A stretch of 64,000 nucleotides of DNA from Oscillospiraceae bacterium. GTDB lineage: Bacteria > Bacillota > Clostridia > Oscillospirales > Oscillospiraceae. Both the position numbers and the translations under genes were made by a program. Location of the stretch: NCBI GenBank assembly GCA_015068495.1, contig SVKL01000004.1, positions 1 through 64,000 of the forward strand. The letters are read 5' to 3'. A model generated the notes under the pieces. That model ran no database searches. It had not been told where the DNA came from and saw only the letters and a list, made by a program, of their open reading frames with translations. Of this stretch, positions 49,608 to 58,829 are shown piece after piece (the first letter of the stretch is position 1; the number at the start of each line of letters is the position of its first letter).

Positions 49608-49636
49608 TTTACAAGGCGTTTTCATTATAGTATAAT
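49608..49636 (+). promoter_or_regulatory. sigma-A promoter of gap
   Basis: TTTACA, a 17-base spacer and perfect TATAAT, with a leader of about 78 bases before the start. Confidence 0.85.
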
Positions 49637-49720
49637 GATGTCGTATGGGGTCAATTACACCCAAAAACATAATCTATTTTTGCTGCGAAATGCAGCAACT
49701 AAAAATTGGAGGAAATTACC

Positions 49721-50743
49721 ATGTCTGTAAAAGTTGCGATTAACGGTTTCGGTCGTATCGGCCGTCTGGCTTTCCGTCAGATGTTCGGTGCTGAGGGCTT
49801 CGAAGTTGTTGCTATCAACGACTTGACCTCTCCCAAGATGCTGGCTCACCTGCTGAAGTATGACTCCACTCAGGGCGCTTACGCTGCTCCCTTCGGTACT
49901 CACACTGTCGAGGCTGGCGAGGACAACATCGTTGTTGACGGCAAGAAGATCACCATCTACGCTAAGGCTAACGCTGCTGAGCTGCCTTGGGGCGAGCTGG
50001 ACGTAGACGTTGTTCTGGAGTGCACCGGCTTCTACACCTCTAAGGAGAAGGCTCAGGCTCACATCACCGCCGGCGCTAAGAAGGTTGTTATCTCTGCTCC
50101 TGCCGGCAACGACCTGCCCACCATCGTTTACAACGTAAACCACAACACCCTGACCAAGGAAGACAACATCATCTCTGCTGCTTCCTGCACCACCAACTGC
50201 TTGGCTCCTATGGCTAAGGCTCTGAACGACCTGGCTCCCATCGAGTCCGGCATTATGTGCACCATCCACGCTTACACCGGCGACCAGATGATTCTGGACG
50301 GTCCTCAGAGAAAGGGCGACCTGCGTCGTAGCCGCGCCGGCGCTATCAACATCGTTCCCAACTCCACCGGTGCTGCTAAGGCTATCGGCCTGGTTATCCC
50401 CGAGCTGAACGGCAAGCTGATCGGCGCTGCACAGCGTATCCCCACTCCCACCGGCTCCACCACCATTCTGAATGCTGTTGTTGCTAAGGAAGTGACCAAG
50501 GAAGAGATCAACGCTGCTATGAAGGCTGCTACCACCGAGTCCTACGGCTACACCGAGGACGAGATCGTTTCCTCCGACATCATCGGCATGACCTTCGGTT
50601 CTCTGTTCGACGCTACTCAGACCATGGTTAACAAGCTGCCCGGCGGTATGACTCAGGTACAGGTTGTTTCTTGGTACGACAACGAGAACTCCTACGTTTC
50701 TCAGATGGTTCGCACCATCAAGCACTTCTCCACTCTGCTGTAA
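49721..50743 (+). CDS. gap: type I glyceraldehyde-3-phosphate dehydrogenase
   Basis: A 340-residue NAD-dependent glycolytic enzyme. The Rossmann motif INGFGRIGR starts at residue 7, the catalytic cysteine is Cys156 in SCTTNCLAP, and the activating histidine lies in TIHAYTGDQ. The start MSVKVAI follows GGAGG; the frame opens five codons earlier at a TTG. Codon use stands out: Ala is mostly GCT, Val GTT and Ser TCT or TCC, unlike the GCC/GTG-rich neighbours, which is typical of very highly expressed genes. Monocistronic with a strong promoter and terminator. Confidence 0.98.
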   Translation: MSVKVAINGFGRIGRLAFRQMFGAEGFEVVAINDLTSPKMLAHLLKYDSTQGAYAAPFGTHTVEAGEDNIVVDGKKITIYAKANAAELPWGELDVDVVLECTGFYTSKEKAQAHITAGAKKVVISAPAGNDLPTIVYNVNHNTLTKEDNIISAASCTTNCLAPMAKALNDLAPIESGIMCTIHAYTGDQMILDGPQRKGDLRRSRAGAINIVPNSTGAAKAIGLVIPELNGKLIGAAQRIPTPTGSTTILNAVVAKEVTKEEINAAMKAATTESYGYTEDEIVSSDIIGMTFGSLFDATQTMVNKLPGGMTQVQVVSWYDNENSYVSQMVRTIKHFSTLL

Positions 50744-50758
50744 TTTAAGATTGCAACA

Positions 50759-50793
50759 TAAAGCCCCCGGCCAATCGGCCGGGGGCTTCTTTT
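50759..50793. terminator. bidirectional intrinsic terminator of gap
   Basis: AAGCCCCCGGCC, loop AATC and GGCCGGGGGCTT form a very GC-rich stem followed by CTTTTATT. It lies between gap and the convergent glcK. Confidence 0.92.
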
Positions 50794-51730
50794 ATTCTGC
50801 GTCCAAAAGGAGCTTGAACGCGCCGTAAGCGCCGGCGTCATTGCCTAAGGTTGCGAGGGTGAACTCCACATCCTGATGGGCGTGGAACGCATACTGGGTA
50901 AAATAGTTCCGCACGCCATCCAGCAAGGGTTTTCCCGCCCTGCTCACTCCGCCGCCGAAGACAAACCGCTCCGGGTCAGTGGCGCAGCACAGGTTTGCCA
51001 AAAATTCGCCTAAGTACTTGTAGACCTTTTCCAGCACAAACATACACACCATATCCCCTTGGGCTGCTGCGTCAAAAACATCCTTGCAGGTGAATTCCCG
51101 GTCTCGCAGGCAGCAGGATATCCGGGTTTCCTTCTGCATTTTCTTCACCAGCCGCACAATACCGGTGGCAGAGCAGTACTGCTCCACGCAGCCCCGCTTG
51201 CCGCAGCCGCAGACCTCCATCTCCTGCCGGTTGATGACCATATGTCCAATCTCACCGCCTGCGCCGTGAGCGCCGAAGAGCACCTTGCCGTTGGCCACAA
51301 TGCCGCCGCCAACGCCGGTACCCAAGGTGACCATTACCATATCCTTGCAGCCCTGCCCGCCGCCTTTCCAGCACTCGCCCAAGGCCGCCACAGAGGCATC
51401 GTTGCCCACCGCGATGTTCATTCCGGTGAGACTGCCCAAAACTTCCTTGACGTTGAACACGCCCCAGCCCAGATTCACGCAGCGGTTGACAACGCCGTCC
51501 TCCCGCACCACGCCGGGCACACCGATACCGATGCCCAAAACATCCTCACGGGGAATGTTCTTTTCCTGCAAATACCCCAGCGCCGACGCGGCAATGTCCG
51601 GCAGGATATTTTCGCCGTTATTCTCCTTACGGGTGGGAATCTCCCACTTGTCCAGCATCTGCCCCTGCCGGTCAAAAAAGGCCAGCTTCACAGTAGTTCC
51701 GCCCAAATCCACACCAAATCCGTATTTCAT
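50792..51730 (-). CDS. glcK: ROK family glucokinase
   Basis: A 312-residue cytoplasmic sugar kinase that makes glucose-6-phosphate. ATP motif DLGGTTVK lies at residues 8-15, the glucose-binding ND in VGNDASVAALGE, the GGGIVANG loop, and the ROK zinc site CGCGKRGCVEQ. The start MKYGFGV follows GGGAGG. It is divergent from pgi, the next glycolytic step, with about 165 bases between them. Confidence 0.93.
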   Translation of the reverse strand: MKYGFGVDLGGTTVKLAFFDRQGQMLDKWEIPTRKENNGENILPDIAASALGYLQEKNIPREDVLGIGIGVPGVVREDGVVNRCVNLGWGVFNVKEVLGSLTGMNIAVGNDASVAALGECWKGGGQGCKDMVMVTLGTGVGGGIVANGKVLFGAHGAGGEIGHMVINRQEMEVCGCGKRGCVEQYCSATGIVRLVKKMQKETRISCCLRDREFTCKDVFDAAAQGDMVCMFVLEKVYKYLGEFLANLCCATDPERFVFGGGVSRAGKPLLDGVRNYFTQYAFHAHQDVEFTLATLGNDAGAYGAFKLLLDAE

Positions 51731-51897
51731 AGTGTTTCCTCCCATCTTCTTTTTTTCATTATACTGAGATTCAGCAAAAAAAGCTAGAGGAAAGCTGATA
51801 AAATAAACGGGAAAGCAAAACTTTTTCGTCACACTTGCAAGATGACGAATTTTATAGTAACATATAGATATAACAACGAAAGGACGGAGTACCCTTT

Positions 51898-53202
51898 ATG
51901 ATTAAAGTTGATATTTCCAACGTGTGGGGACAAATCTCCCTGCCGGACCTGCTGGCAACAGAAAAAGACGTTTTTGCCGCCCATATGCTCCTGACTGAGG
52001 GCAACGGCGCAGGCAACGATTTTTTGGGCTGGCTGAACCTGCCTGTGGAAGCAGAGACCGATGAGATTCGGCGCATCCGCGCTGCCGCAAAGGAAATTCG
52101 GGAGAATTCCGATGTATTTGTGGTCATCGGTATCGGCGGCTCTTACTTAGGCCCCCGGGCAGCCATTGAGCTGATGCAGGGCTGCAACCACAATATGGGC
52201 AAGGGCAAAGGCAACCCGCAGATTTATTATGCCGGCAACACCCTGTCCACCCGGGGCTGGAATGAGCTGACCCGGCTTTTGGAGGGCAAGGATTTCTCCA
52301 TCGCCATTATCTCGAAATCCGGCACCACCACCGAGCCTGCCATCGCCACCCGGGCGCTGCGCTGGCTTTTGGAGCGGAAATACGGCACGGAAGGCGCTCG
52401 CAAGCGTACCTACGCCATCACCGATCCGGTAAACGGCGCTCTGCGGCAGATGTCCACCGAGGAGGGCTGGGAGAGCTTTGTGATTCCCCCCGATGTGGGC
52501 GGTCGGTACAGCGTGCTCACCGCTGTGGGTCTGCTTCCTATGGCGGTTGCAGGCATTGATCCTATGGAGGTTATGGCCGGCGCATATGCGGCAAAGCAGG
52601 AGTACGATATCCGCTCCTTTGAGAATCCCGTTTGGCTCTACGCCGCTGCCCGGAATCTTTTATACCGCAAGGGCAAGGCAATTGAGATTCTGGAGTCCTT
52701 TGAGCCGGGCTTCCGGATGATGGGCGGCTGGTGGCAGCAGCTGTTCGGTGAGTCCGAGGGCAAGGACGGCAAGGGTATTTTCCCGGTATACGCCGAGTTC
52801 ACCCCCGACCTGCATTCTTTGGGACAGATGATTCAGCAGGGTGAGCGAAACATTTTCGAAACAATGGTCCGTTTCGATGCCCCTGCCCAAAAGCTGACCA
52901 TCGGCGGCGATTACAAGAACTTGGACGGTTTGAACTACTTAGAGGGTAAGACCTTGGACTTCGTGGACGAGCAGGCATTCCAAGGTACGCTGGCTGCCCA
53001 CGTAGACGGCAACGTGCCGGTCATCACCGTGGATATGGGAGAACTGAACCCGAAGAAGCTGGGCGAATTGTTCTATTTCTTCGAGCTGTCCTGCGGCGTT
53101 TCTGCCTATCTGCTGGGGGTCAACCCCTTCAATCAGCCCGGTGTGGAATTCTACAAGCGGAATATGTTCCGTCTGTTGGGTAAGCCCGGCTACGAGGAAT
53201 AA
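51898..53202 (+). CDS. pgi: glucose-6-phosphate isomerase
   Basis: A 434-residue cytoplasmic isomerase (glucose-6-phosphate to fructose-6-phosphate), slightly shorter than the 450 residues usual in Firmicutes but complete. Landmarks are VVIGIGGSYLGPRAA, the SKSGTTTEPA phosphate loop, GGRYSVLTAVGLLP, and the C-terminal NPFNQPGVEFYKRN with the catalytic lysine. The start ATG follows AAAGGACGG. A weak promoter candidate (TTGCAA, 17 bases, TAACAT) lies upstream at about 51837-51865. Confidence 0.96.
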   Translation: MIKVDISNVWGQISLPDLLATEKDVFAAHMLLTEGNGAGNDFLGWLNLPVEAETDEIRRIRAAAKEIRENSDVFVVIGIGGSYLGPRAAIELMQGCNHNMGKGKGNPQIYYAGNTLSTRGWNELTRLLEGKDFSIAIISKSGTTTEPAIATRALRWLLERKYGTEGARKRTYAITDPVNGALRQMSTEEGWESFVIPPDVGGRYSVLTAVGLLPMAVAGIDPMEVMAGAYAAKQEYDIRSFENPVWLYAAARNLLYRKGKAIEILESFEPGFRMMGGWWQQLFGESEGKDGKGIFPVYAEFTPDLHSLGQMIQQGERNIFETMVRFDAPAQKLTIGGDYKNLDGLNYLEGKTLDFVDEQAFQGTLAAHVDGNVPVITVDMGELNPKKLGELFYFFELSCGVSAYLLGVNPFNQPGVEFYKRNMFRLLGKPGYEE

Positions 53203-53208
53203 AACAAC

Positions 53209-53241
53209 AAAAACCGGGAGGTACGAACCTCCCGGTTTTAT
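53209..53241. terminator. bidirectional intrinsic terminator
   Basis: AAAAACCGGGAGGT and ACCTCCCGGTTTTA pair around a four-base loop between convergent pgi and alr. Confidence 0.93.
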
Positions 53242-54401
53242 TATGCAAGATTATCGGTCAGATAATTGACCGCTTTCGTTATCTTTCCCTTTTCCAAATA
53301 GTATCTGGGGACCCGTCTGCCAATGCTGCAGGCGAATTCGTAGTTAAAGGACTGGGCCGTTGCGCCGATTTCCTCCATAGAGATCACTTGGTCTGCATCC
53401 CTACCGATGAGCACCACATCATCATCCACGCAGGCCCCGGGAATCTCTGTTACATCCACCATCATCTGGTCCATACAGACTCTGCCCAAAACAGGCGCCT
53501 TCTTCCCCCGAATCAGCACATAAAAGCGGTTGCTCAGCGTTCTTTTGTAGCCGTCTGCATAGCCCACCGGGACGGTTGCCACCACCGTGGGCTTGGTGGT
53601 CACATAGGTGCCGCCGTAGCCGATTTCCCTGCAGGGCTCCAGCGTCTTTACGTGGGTAATGCGGCTGTGCCAGCTGAGCACCGGCTTCAGCGGCAGCTTT
53701 TTGGGGTCTACTTCGTCGCTGGGATACAAGCCGTAGGTAATGATGCCGGAGCGGACCATTTCATAGTGGTGGCCGTAGTTCATAATGCCGGCAGAATTGT
53801 CCAAATGGCGGATTTTTACCGCCACGCCCCGCTGACGGAGCATCTCATCAAATTGGGCAAACCGCGCCGCTTGCTTTTCGGTGCGGGTCAAATCCTCACT
53901 GTCTGCCGTGGCAAAATGGCTGAACAGACCCTCTGCCACCAGTCGGGGCAGCCGGCAGATTCTTTCGCACACATCGGCATCCTCCGGGGTAACCTGAAAG
54001 CCAATCCGGCTCATACCCGTATCCACCGCAATGTGAAACGGTGCATCCACACCCAATTCTTCCGCCGCCTTTGACAGGGCAAGACCATCCTCATAGCAGA
54101 AAACCGTGGGGCGAATTCCCAGCCGCACTGCGGTGGCATAGCCGTCCCGATGGGTGGGTCCCAACAGCATAATGGGTTGGGTAATGCCGGAAGTACGCAA
54201 TTCCACCGCCTCCGCTAAGGTAGCGACACCGAAAAAGGTACAGTATTCCGACAGGCATCGGGCCACAGGCACCGCCCCGTGACCGTAGGCATCTGCCTTG
54301 ATAATTGCCATCACCGGCACACCGGCTTTCTTTTGAATGTTTTGGAAATTCTCCCGAAGGGCATCCAAATCCACGATGGCATAGCTGTTGTTTGTCTTCA
54401 T
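53241..54401 (-). CDS. alr: alanine racemase
   Basis: A 386-residue PLP enzyme making D-alanine for peptidoglycan. The PLP lysine is Lys35 in IIKADAYGHG, and the second catalytic residue, tyrosine, lies in IGYGGTYV near residue 262. The C-terminal beta-domain has GRVCMDQMMVDVT. The start MKTNNSY follows GGAG by about nine bases. It is the third gene after pnp and the phosphoribosyltransferase gene, with gaps of 28-35 bases. Confidence 0.95.
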   Translation of the reverse strand: MKTNNSYAIVDLDALRENFQNIQKKAGVPVMAIIKADAYGHGAVPVARCLSEYCTFFGVATLAEAVELRTSGITQPIMLLGPTHRDGYATAVRLGIRPTVFCYEDGLALSKAAEELGVDAPFHIAVDTGMSRIGFQVTPEDADVCERICRLPRLVAEGLFSHFATADSEDLTRTEKQAARFAQFDEMLRQRGVAVKIRHLDNSAGIMNYGHHYEMVRSGIITYGLYPSDEVDPKKLPLKPVLSWHSRITHVKTLEPCREIGYGGTYVTTKPTVVATVPVGYADGYKRTLSNRFYVLIRGKKAPVLGRVCMDQMMVDVTEIPGACVDDDVVLIGRDADQVISMEEIGATAQSFNYEFACSIGRRVPRYYLEKGKITKAVNYLTDNLA

Positions 54402-54429
54402 TTTCTCACTCCGCACTTTGCCAAGCTTT

Positions 54430-54984
54430 TTATGCCTTGACCGTACCGTCGGGGTTGAACAGCGGCAGCTTCTCTAAGTAAATCAGGTCAGGTCTTTCCT
54501 GAGCATCGCCCTCGGCAAGAATTGCCATACGGCCCACAATCTCACCACCGGCCTTTTCCACCAGCGTTTCCAGCGCATGCAGGCTCTCGCCGGTGGAAAT
54601 TACGTCGTCCACCAGCAGAATTCGCTTCCCCTTCATAAGCCGGGCGTCCGCTGTGTCCAGATACAGCCTTTGCTCCTTGGCGGTGGTAATGGAATTTACC
54701 GTAACCTCAAACACACCGGTCATATACAGCTTTGGCGCTTTTCTGGCAAGGAAATACTTCTTTGCGCCGCTTTGCCGCGCCATTTCGTGGGCAAGGGGAA
54801 TACCCTTTGCCTCGGCGGTAATCAGGTAATCGTACTCCGGCGCTTTCTCCAGCAACGCCTTGGCGCAAGCCACCGTCAGCTCCTGATCGCCAAAAATCAC
54901 AAAGCCTGCAATATACAGTTCGTCCGTTACCTTGCAGATGGGCAAATCCCGGTCAAGGCCGGCAATATTCATACGATGATACAT
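54430..54984 (-). CDS. purine-type phosphoribosyltransferase (adenine PRT-like)
   Basis: A 184-residue type I phosphoribosyltransferase. The PRPP-binding motif ILLVDDVISTGES lies at about 120-132, and the hood region DYLITAEAKGIPLAHEMA resembles adenine/xanthine phosphoribosyltransferases. Sitting after the purine nucleoside phosphorylase gene, it probably recycles the released base to the nucleotide. Which base is used cannot be settled by eye. The start follows AAAAGGAGAG. Confidence 0.85.
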   Translation of the reverse strand: MYHRMNIAGLDRDLPICKVTDELYIAGFVIFGDQELTVACAKALLEKAPEYDYLITAEAKGIPLAHEMARQSGAKKYFLARKAPKLYMTGVFEVTVNSITTAKEQRLYLDTADARLMKGKRILLVDDVISTGESLHALETLVEKAGGEIVGRMAILAEGDAQERPDLIYLEKLPLFNPDGTVKA

Positions 54985-55019
54985 AACAATCTCTCCTTTT
55001 TATGTGTTGCAGCTGCTTT

Positions 55020-55838
55020 TTAACAGCTGCGCAGAATCACATCCACCAGCTTGTGGAACAAATCGTGAACTTTGGCGGCGGTCTCCACCACCTCGCTGTG
55101 GTCCAGCTTTTGGGGCAGAACCCCTGCTGCCATATTGGTGATACAGGACACGCCCACCACCTGCAAGCCACTGTGGCCGGCAACCAGCGCCTCCGGCACG
55201 GTAGACATACCCACCGCATCTGCGCCCAAGGTGCGGAACGCGCGAATTTCCGCAGGGGTTTCGTAGTTCGGACCGGAGCACATCAGGTATACGCCCTCTT
55301 CCAAGGGGATGTTTTCCGCGGCGGCGTTTTTCTTGATTTCTGTCCGCAAAGAGGCGGCATACAAGTCGCTCACATCCGGGAAACGGGGTCCGAATTTCTC
55401 CAGATTCTTGCCAATCAGCGGATTTGCGCCGGAAAAGTTGATATGGTCGGAAATCAGCATCAGCGTTCCGGGCTTATAGCTTAAGTTCACACCGCCGGCA
55501 GCATTGGTCAGCACCAGTATTTTCACGCCGATGGCCGCCAAAACACGGATAGGCAGGGTGATTTCCTGCATTGCAAGCCCCTCATAATAGTGGACGCGGC
55601 CTTGCGCCACCACCACGGGCTTGCCCTCTTTCATACCGAACACGAATGCGCCGGTGTGACCCTCAACCGTAGGCTGGGGGAAATTGGGAATCTCCGAATA
55701 GGGAATTTTCACACTGTTTTCCAAGGTGTCTGCATAGTCACCTAAGCCGCTTCCCAATACCAGCGCCACCCTAGGACGCAGAGAAACCTTATTCAAAAGA
55801 TATTCCGCCGCAGCGGTAATTTTATCTTGCAGAGTCAT
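55020..55838 (-). CDS. punA: purine nucleoside phosphorylase (trimeric PNP family)
   Basis: A 272-residue salvage enzyme that splits purine nucleosides with phosphate. Conserved blocks are VLGSGLGDYAD, GRVHYYEG, LTNAAGG and CSGPNYETPAEIR followed by GADAVGMSTVPE, the trimeric PNP set. The start MTLQDKI follows AGGGG. It is the first gene of pnp-prt-alr on the minus strand, with the terminator of the upstream lipoprotein gene just before it. Confidence 0.95.
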   Translation of the reverse strand: MTLQDKITAAAEYLLNKVSLRPRVALVLGSGLGDYADTLENSVKIPYSEIPNFPQPTVEGHTGAFVFGMKEGKPVVVAQGRVHYYEGLAMQEITLPIRVLAAIGVKILVLTNAAGGVNLSYKPGTLMLISDHINFSGANPLIGKNLEKFGPRFPDVSDLYAASLRTEIKKNAAAENIPLEEGVYLMCSGPNYETPAEIRAFRTLGADAVGMSTVPEALVAGHSGLQVVGVSCITNMAAGVLPQKLDHSEVVETAAKVHDLFHKLVDVILRSC

Positions 55839-55895
55839 TGGCTCAACCCCTTTTTCTTTTATCATACCACAAATCGGCTCAGCCGTCAATTTGCC

Positions 55896-55930
55896 AAAAA
55901 GTCGGGAGAGGAAAATCCTCTCCCGACTTC
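55896..55930 (-). terminator. intrinsic terminator of the substrate-binding lipoprotein gene
   Basis: AGTCGGGAGAGGA and TCCTCTCCCGACT form a 13-bp stem; on the minus strand it is followed by TTTTTGGC. Confidence 0.92.
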
Positions 55931-55948
55931 GATTTCAAATAATACCGC

Positions 55949-58039
55949 TTACTCGTAGCTGAGCTCGCCGTTGGACTTGCTGACATACTCTGCCCACTGA
56001 GCATCTGTATAGTCATAGCTCATCAGCTCAAAGCCGCCGAAGCCGTACATTGCATTGTACTCCTCTGCAACGTCTCTGACCTGATAGGACTGCAGATATG
56101 TGTTGCAGTCAGCAGCCATAGGAATCCGGTAGTACTTTGACAAAAGCGCCAATTCCATAGCGGCGGCAATGTCCAGCTTGATGCCGATAGGTGCGCTGGC
56201 GTACTCGCCCTCACCCACCAGGCAGTGAGACCATTCCTTCAGGGTCTTGGTCACCTTCTTACCGGTGATTTCAACGGTCATTTCCTCCTTGGCAGGATTC
56301 CAGCAGCCCAGCTCGTCAACAGCGTTCAGGTCTGCGTCGTAGTAAAGCTGCATATTGGTAAAGGCTGCAAATACGTCGCCGCCCTTAGCGCCGTAGCCAA
56401 TGGCATACTCGCCGTCGGCAACCTTGCTGCTGTCAACATTGCCCTCGCCCACCAAGGTAATCTGACCGAAGCCGGAGCCTGCGGCAGCCGTATTCAAGTA
56501 CGCATTTACCTTGTCCAGCTGCGCTTTCTCTGCATCGCCGAATTCGCCTGCATAAGCAACGCGAATCTCGATGGGATTGCCCTTCTGATACAAGTTGGCG
56601 GAAACCAGCTCTGTGCAAGCCTTCAGCATCAGCTCCTTGGCGTCTTCCGGATAGAAGCCTGCCTTCGCGCCGATAGAGCCGTAAGCTGCTTCCAAGGTCT
56701 CGAACTCTGCGCCGTCAATATAGTACAGACCGTACAAATCCACAATCGCCTGCATTGCCTGATTGCTGTCACGGTAAACAGACGCGGCATCCTTGTAGGC
56801 ATCGTAGTAGAACTGCTCGTTCAGCAAATACCAAGCGGGCTCAAGGCCGGCAGTTGCGGTTACAAAATCCTTACGGTCCATCGCTCTGGAGAAGGCCTGA
56901 CGGAAGTTGATATTGGACACAACAGCAGCATTCTTATCGCCCTTGCTGTCCAGCTTCTTCAGCGTTGTTGCATTGGTGTTAAAGAAGAAGGCGTAGGTCT
57001 CTGCCTTTGCTTCCTTGCGCAGCTGGCTGGATTCCAGATAGTCGCCGATTTTGTCTGCGCCGGGAGTCCAGCGGGACAGCTCACCCTTCAGGAATGCTTC
57101 CTCGGCAGCAGCATCGGTCATCACGTCGATGATGATTTTGGTGGTCTGGTAAGCCTGCACGTTTTCGCCGTCAACGGTATAATCGGTTTCGGCGTACAGC
57201 GTGCCGTCTTCCTTCTTTTCGTACTCGAAGTAGTTTTCATTCTGCTCCAGCACGAACTGCTTGTCATCCTGAGAGGAAAGCTTGTAGGGGCCGTAGGACA
57301 TCGTGGTATCCACGCTTGTGCCATAGGTATCCTTGCCCTTTTCATACAGGTCCTTGTTCACCAGACGGATATTGCTGCAGAAGGACATAAAGTCATTCAG
57401 GTCAATCTGAGACTGGCAAACATAATGGATTGTGGTATCGTCCACCTTGTAGAAGCCAACTGTCTGGTCGTAGCCTTCCTTGCTGCCGGTATAATAGCTG
57501 TTGGCGCCGGCAATAGCGGCTGCGCCGGTGCAGTACAGGCTGGCTTGGCTGTTTTTCGCAGCGGGGTCCAGCAGCGCCTTCATAGACTCTACATAGGTGT
57601 CTGCAGTGATGGCGGTGCCGTCCTGCCACTTCATATCGGCATTGAGCTTAATCTCAAAGACGTGGCCCTCGTCAGCTTGCGCCGTGACACTGTACTTTGC
57701 CAAATCGGTCTTGCTGCTCTTTGTCACGTCGGTAATGGCGGTTGCGCCCTTGTAAACCCACTGGAATTCGCCCTTTTCCGTATCCTTCACACTCTTTGTT
57801 ACCAAGGGCGTAACCAGATACTGCAAAATTGCGCTGTCCTGCGCAGTTTTGTAGTTAAGCGGATTCCAAACCGTTGCCGGCTGGGTGATGTAATCCCGGT
57901 AGGTGTATGTTGCCACGCCCTCTTCGGCAGGCTTGCTGCCTTCTGTATTATCCGGTTCCTTTGCGGGCTTGCAGCCTGCTAAGCAGGACAGCACCATAAC
58001 AAGTGCCAACAGCAAAGCCAGTAGCTTCGTGATTTTCAT
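55949..58039 (-). CDS. ABC transporter substrate-binding lipoprotein, oligopeptide (SBP_bac_5) family
   Basis: A 696-residue lipoprotein that would bind oligopeptides or nickel-type ligands outside the membrane. The signal peptide ends in lipobox LAGC at residues 20-23, followed by an acidic linker. The cluster-C core is seen in PLVTKSVKDTEKGEF, DMKWQDGTAITADTYVESMKA, and FRQAFSRAMDRKDF. It is longer than the usual 540-600. No permease or ATPase genes lie on either side, so it is an orphan that must use a transporter encoded elsewhere. The start follows AGGAGG. Confidence 0.92.
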   Translation of the reverse strand: MKITKLLALLLALVMVLSCLAGCKPAKEPDNTEGSKPAEEGVATYTYRDYITQPATVWNPLNYKTAQDSAILQYLVTPLVTKSVKDTEKGEFQWVYKGATAITDVTKSSKTDLAKYSVTAQADEGHVFEIKLNADMKWQDGTAITADTYVESMKALLDPAAKNSQASLYCTGAAAIAGANSYYTGSKEGYDQTVGFYKVDDTTIHYVCQSQIDLNDFMSFCSNIRLVNKDLYEKGKDTYGTSVDTTMSYGPYKLSSQDDKQFVLEQNENYFEYEKKEDGTLYAETDYTVDGENVQAYQTTKIIIDVMTDAAAEEAFLKGELSRWTPGADKIGDYLESSQLRKEAKAETYAFFFNTNATTLKKLDSKGDKNAAVVSNINFRQAFSRAMDRKDFVTATAGLEPAWYLLNEQFYYDAYKDAASVYRDSNQAMQAIVDLYGLYYIDGAEFETLEAAYGSIGAKAGFYPEDAKELMLKACTELVSANLYQKGNPIEIRVAYAGEFGDAEKAQLDKVNAYLNTAAAGSGFGQITLVGEGNVDSSKVADGEYAIGYGAKGGDVFAAFTNMQLYYDADLNAVDELGCWNPAKEEMTVEITGKKVTKTLKEWSHCLVGEGEYASAPIGIKLDIAAAMELALLSKYYRIPMAADCNTYLQSYQVRDVAEEYNAMYGFGGFELMSYDYTDAQWAEYVSKSNGELSYE

Positions 58040-58127
58040 TTTCCGTTTCCTCCTAGAATAGCAATCTCTTTCTTCATTTTCTATATTTCATCGACGGTTT
58101 TTGTGTTCCCTCGAAAAAATAACATTG

Positions 58128-58820
58128 TTACAGGGGATTTGCCTTGATTTTCGCATAGCGACGGGGGTACTGCTTGGGGGTAGGCGCTACCTTTTTCAGC
58201 ACGATTACCGTATGGGCTGTACCGTCAACGGGGAATTCCGCCATATGCTCCACCACCAGCCCCAGCTTGGCAATGGCGTTTTTTGCTTCATCCAGTTCCT
58301 GTTTGGCAGCGGTGCCCTTCATCGCCAGCACCTTGCCGCCTACCTTTACATAAGGGGCTGTCAGCTCCAGCAGGATGTTCAGACGGGCAACCGCCCGGCT
58401 GGTGGCAATGTCATAGGTTTCCCGACGCTCTGCCACCGCTTCCTCTGCCCGGGCGGTGATACATTCCGCATCCACGCCCAAGCCCGGCAGCACCGATTCC
58501 AGCCACTGCATCCGCTTACCCAAAGAATCCAGCAGCGTCAGCTGCACCGACGGGCAGGCAATTTTTACAGGCACGCCGGGAAATCCGGCGCCGCAGCCCA
58601 CATCAATCATCCGTTTGTCAGACAAGTCTTCCAGCGTAAGCAAGGAAAGACTGTCCAGCAGATGGAGCTTTGCCACGGCTGTCGGTTCTGTAATGGCAGT
58701 CAGGTTCATCACCTTGTTCTGCTCCACCACCGCTTCCCCAAAGGCGCACAGCATCTGCTGTGTCTGCTCTTCAAGAGACAATCCAAGCTGAGGCAATCCG
58801 CTTGCCAGTGTCTTTCTCAT
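58128..58820 (-). CDS. rsmG: 16S rRNA (guanine527-N7) methyltransferase
   Basis: A 230-residue SAM methyltransferase modifying G527 of 16S rRNA. Diagnostic blocks are NLTAIT near 40, the HLLDSL strand, and motif I DVGCGAGFPGVP near 75-85. It follows the DUF3810 gene by nine bases on the minus strand and is probably co-transcribed with it and mtaB. Confidence 0.95.
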   Translation of the reverse strand: MRKTLASGLPQLGLSLEEQTQQMLCAFGEAVVEQNKVMNLTAITEPTAVAKLHLLDSLSLLTLEDLSDKRMIDVGCGAGFPGVPVKIACPSVQLTLLDSLGKRMQWLESVLPGLGVDAECITARAEEAVAERRETYDIATSRAVARLNILLELTAPYVKVGGKVLAMKGTAAKQELDEAKNAIAKLGLVVEHMAEFPVDGTAHTVIVLKKVAPTPKQYPRRYAKIKANPL

Positions 58821-58829
58821 ACCTGCCTC

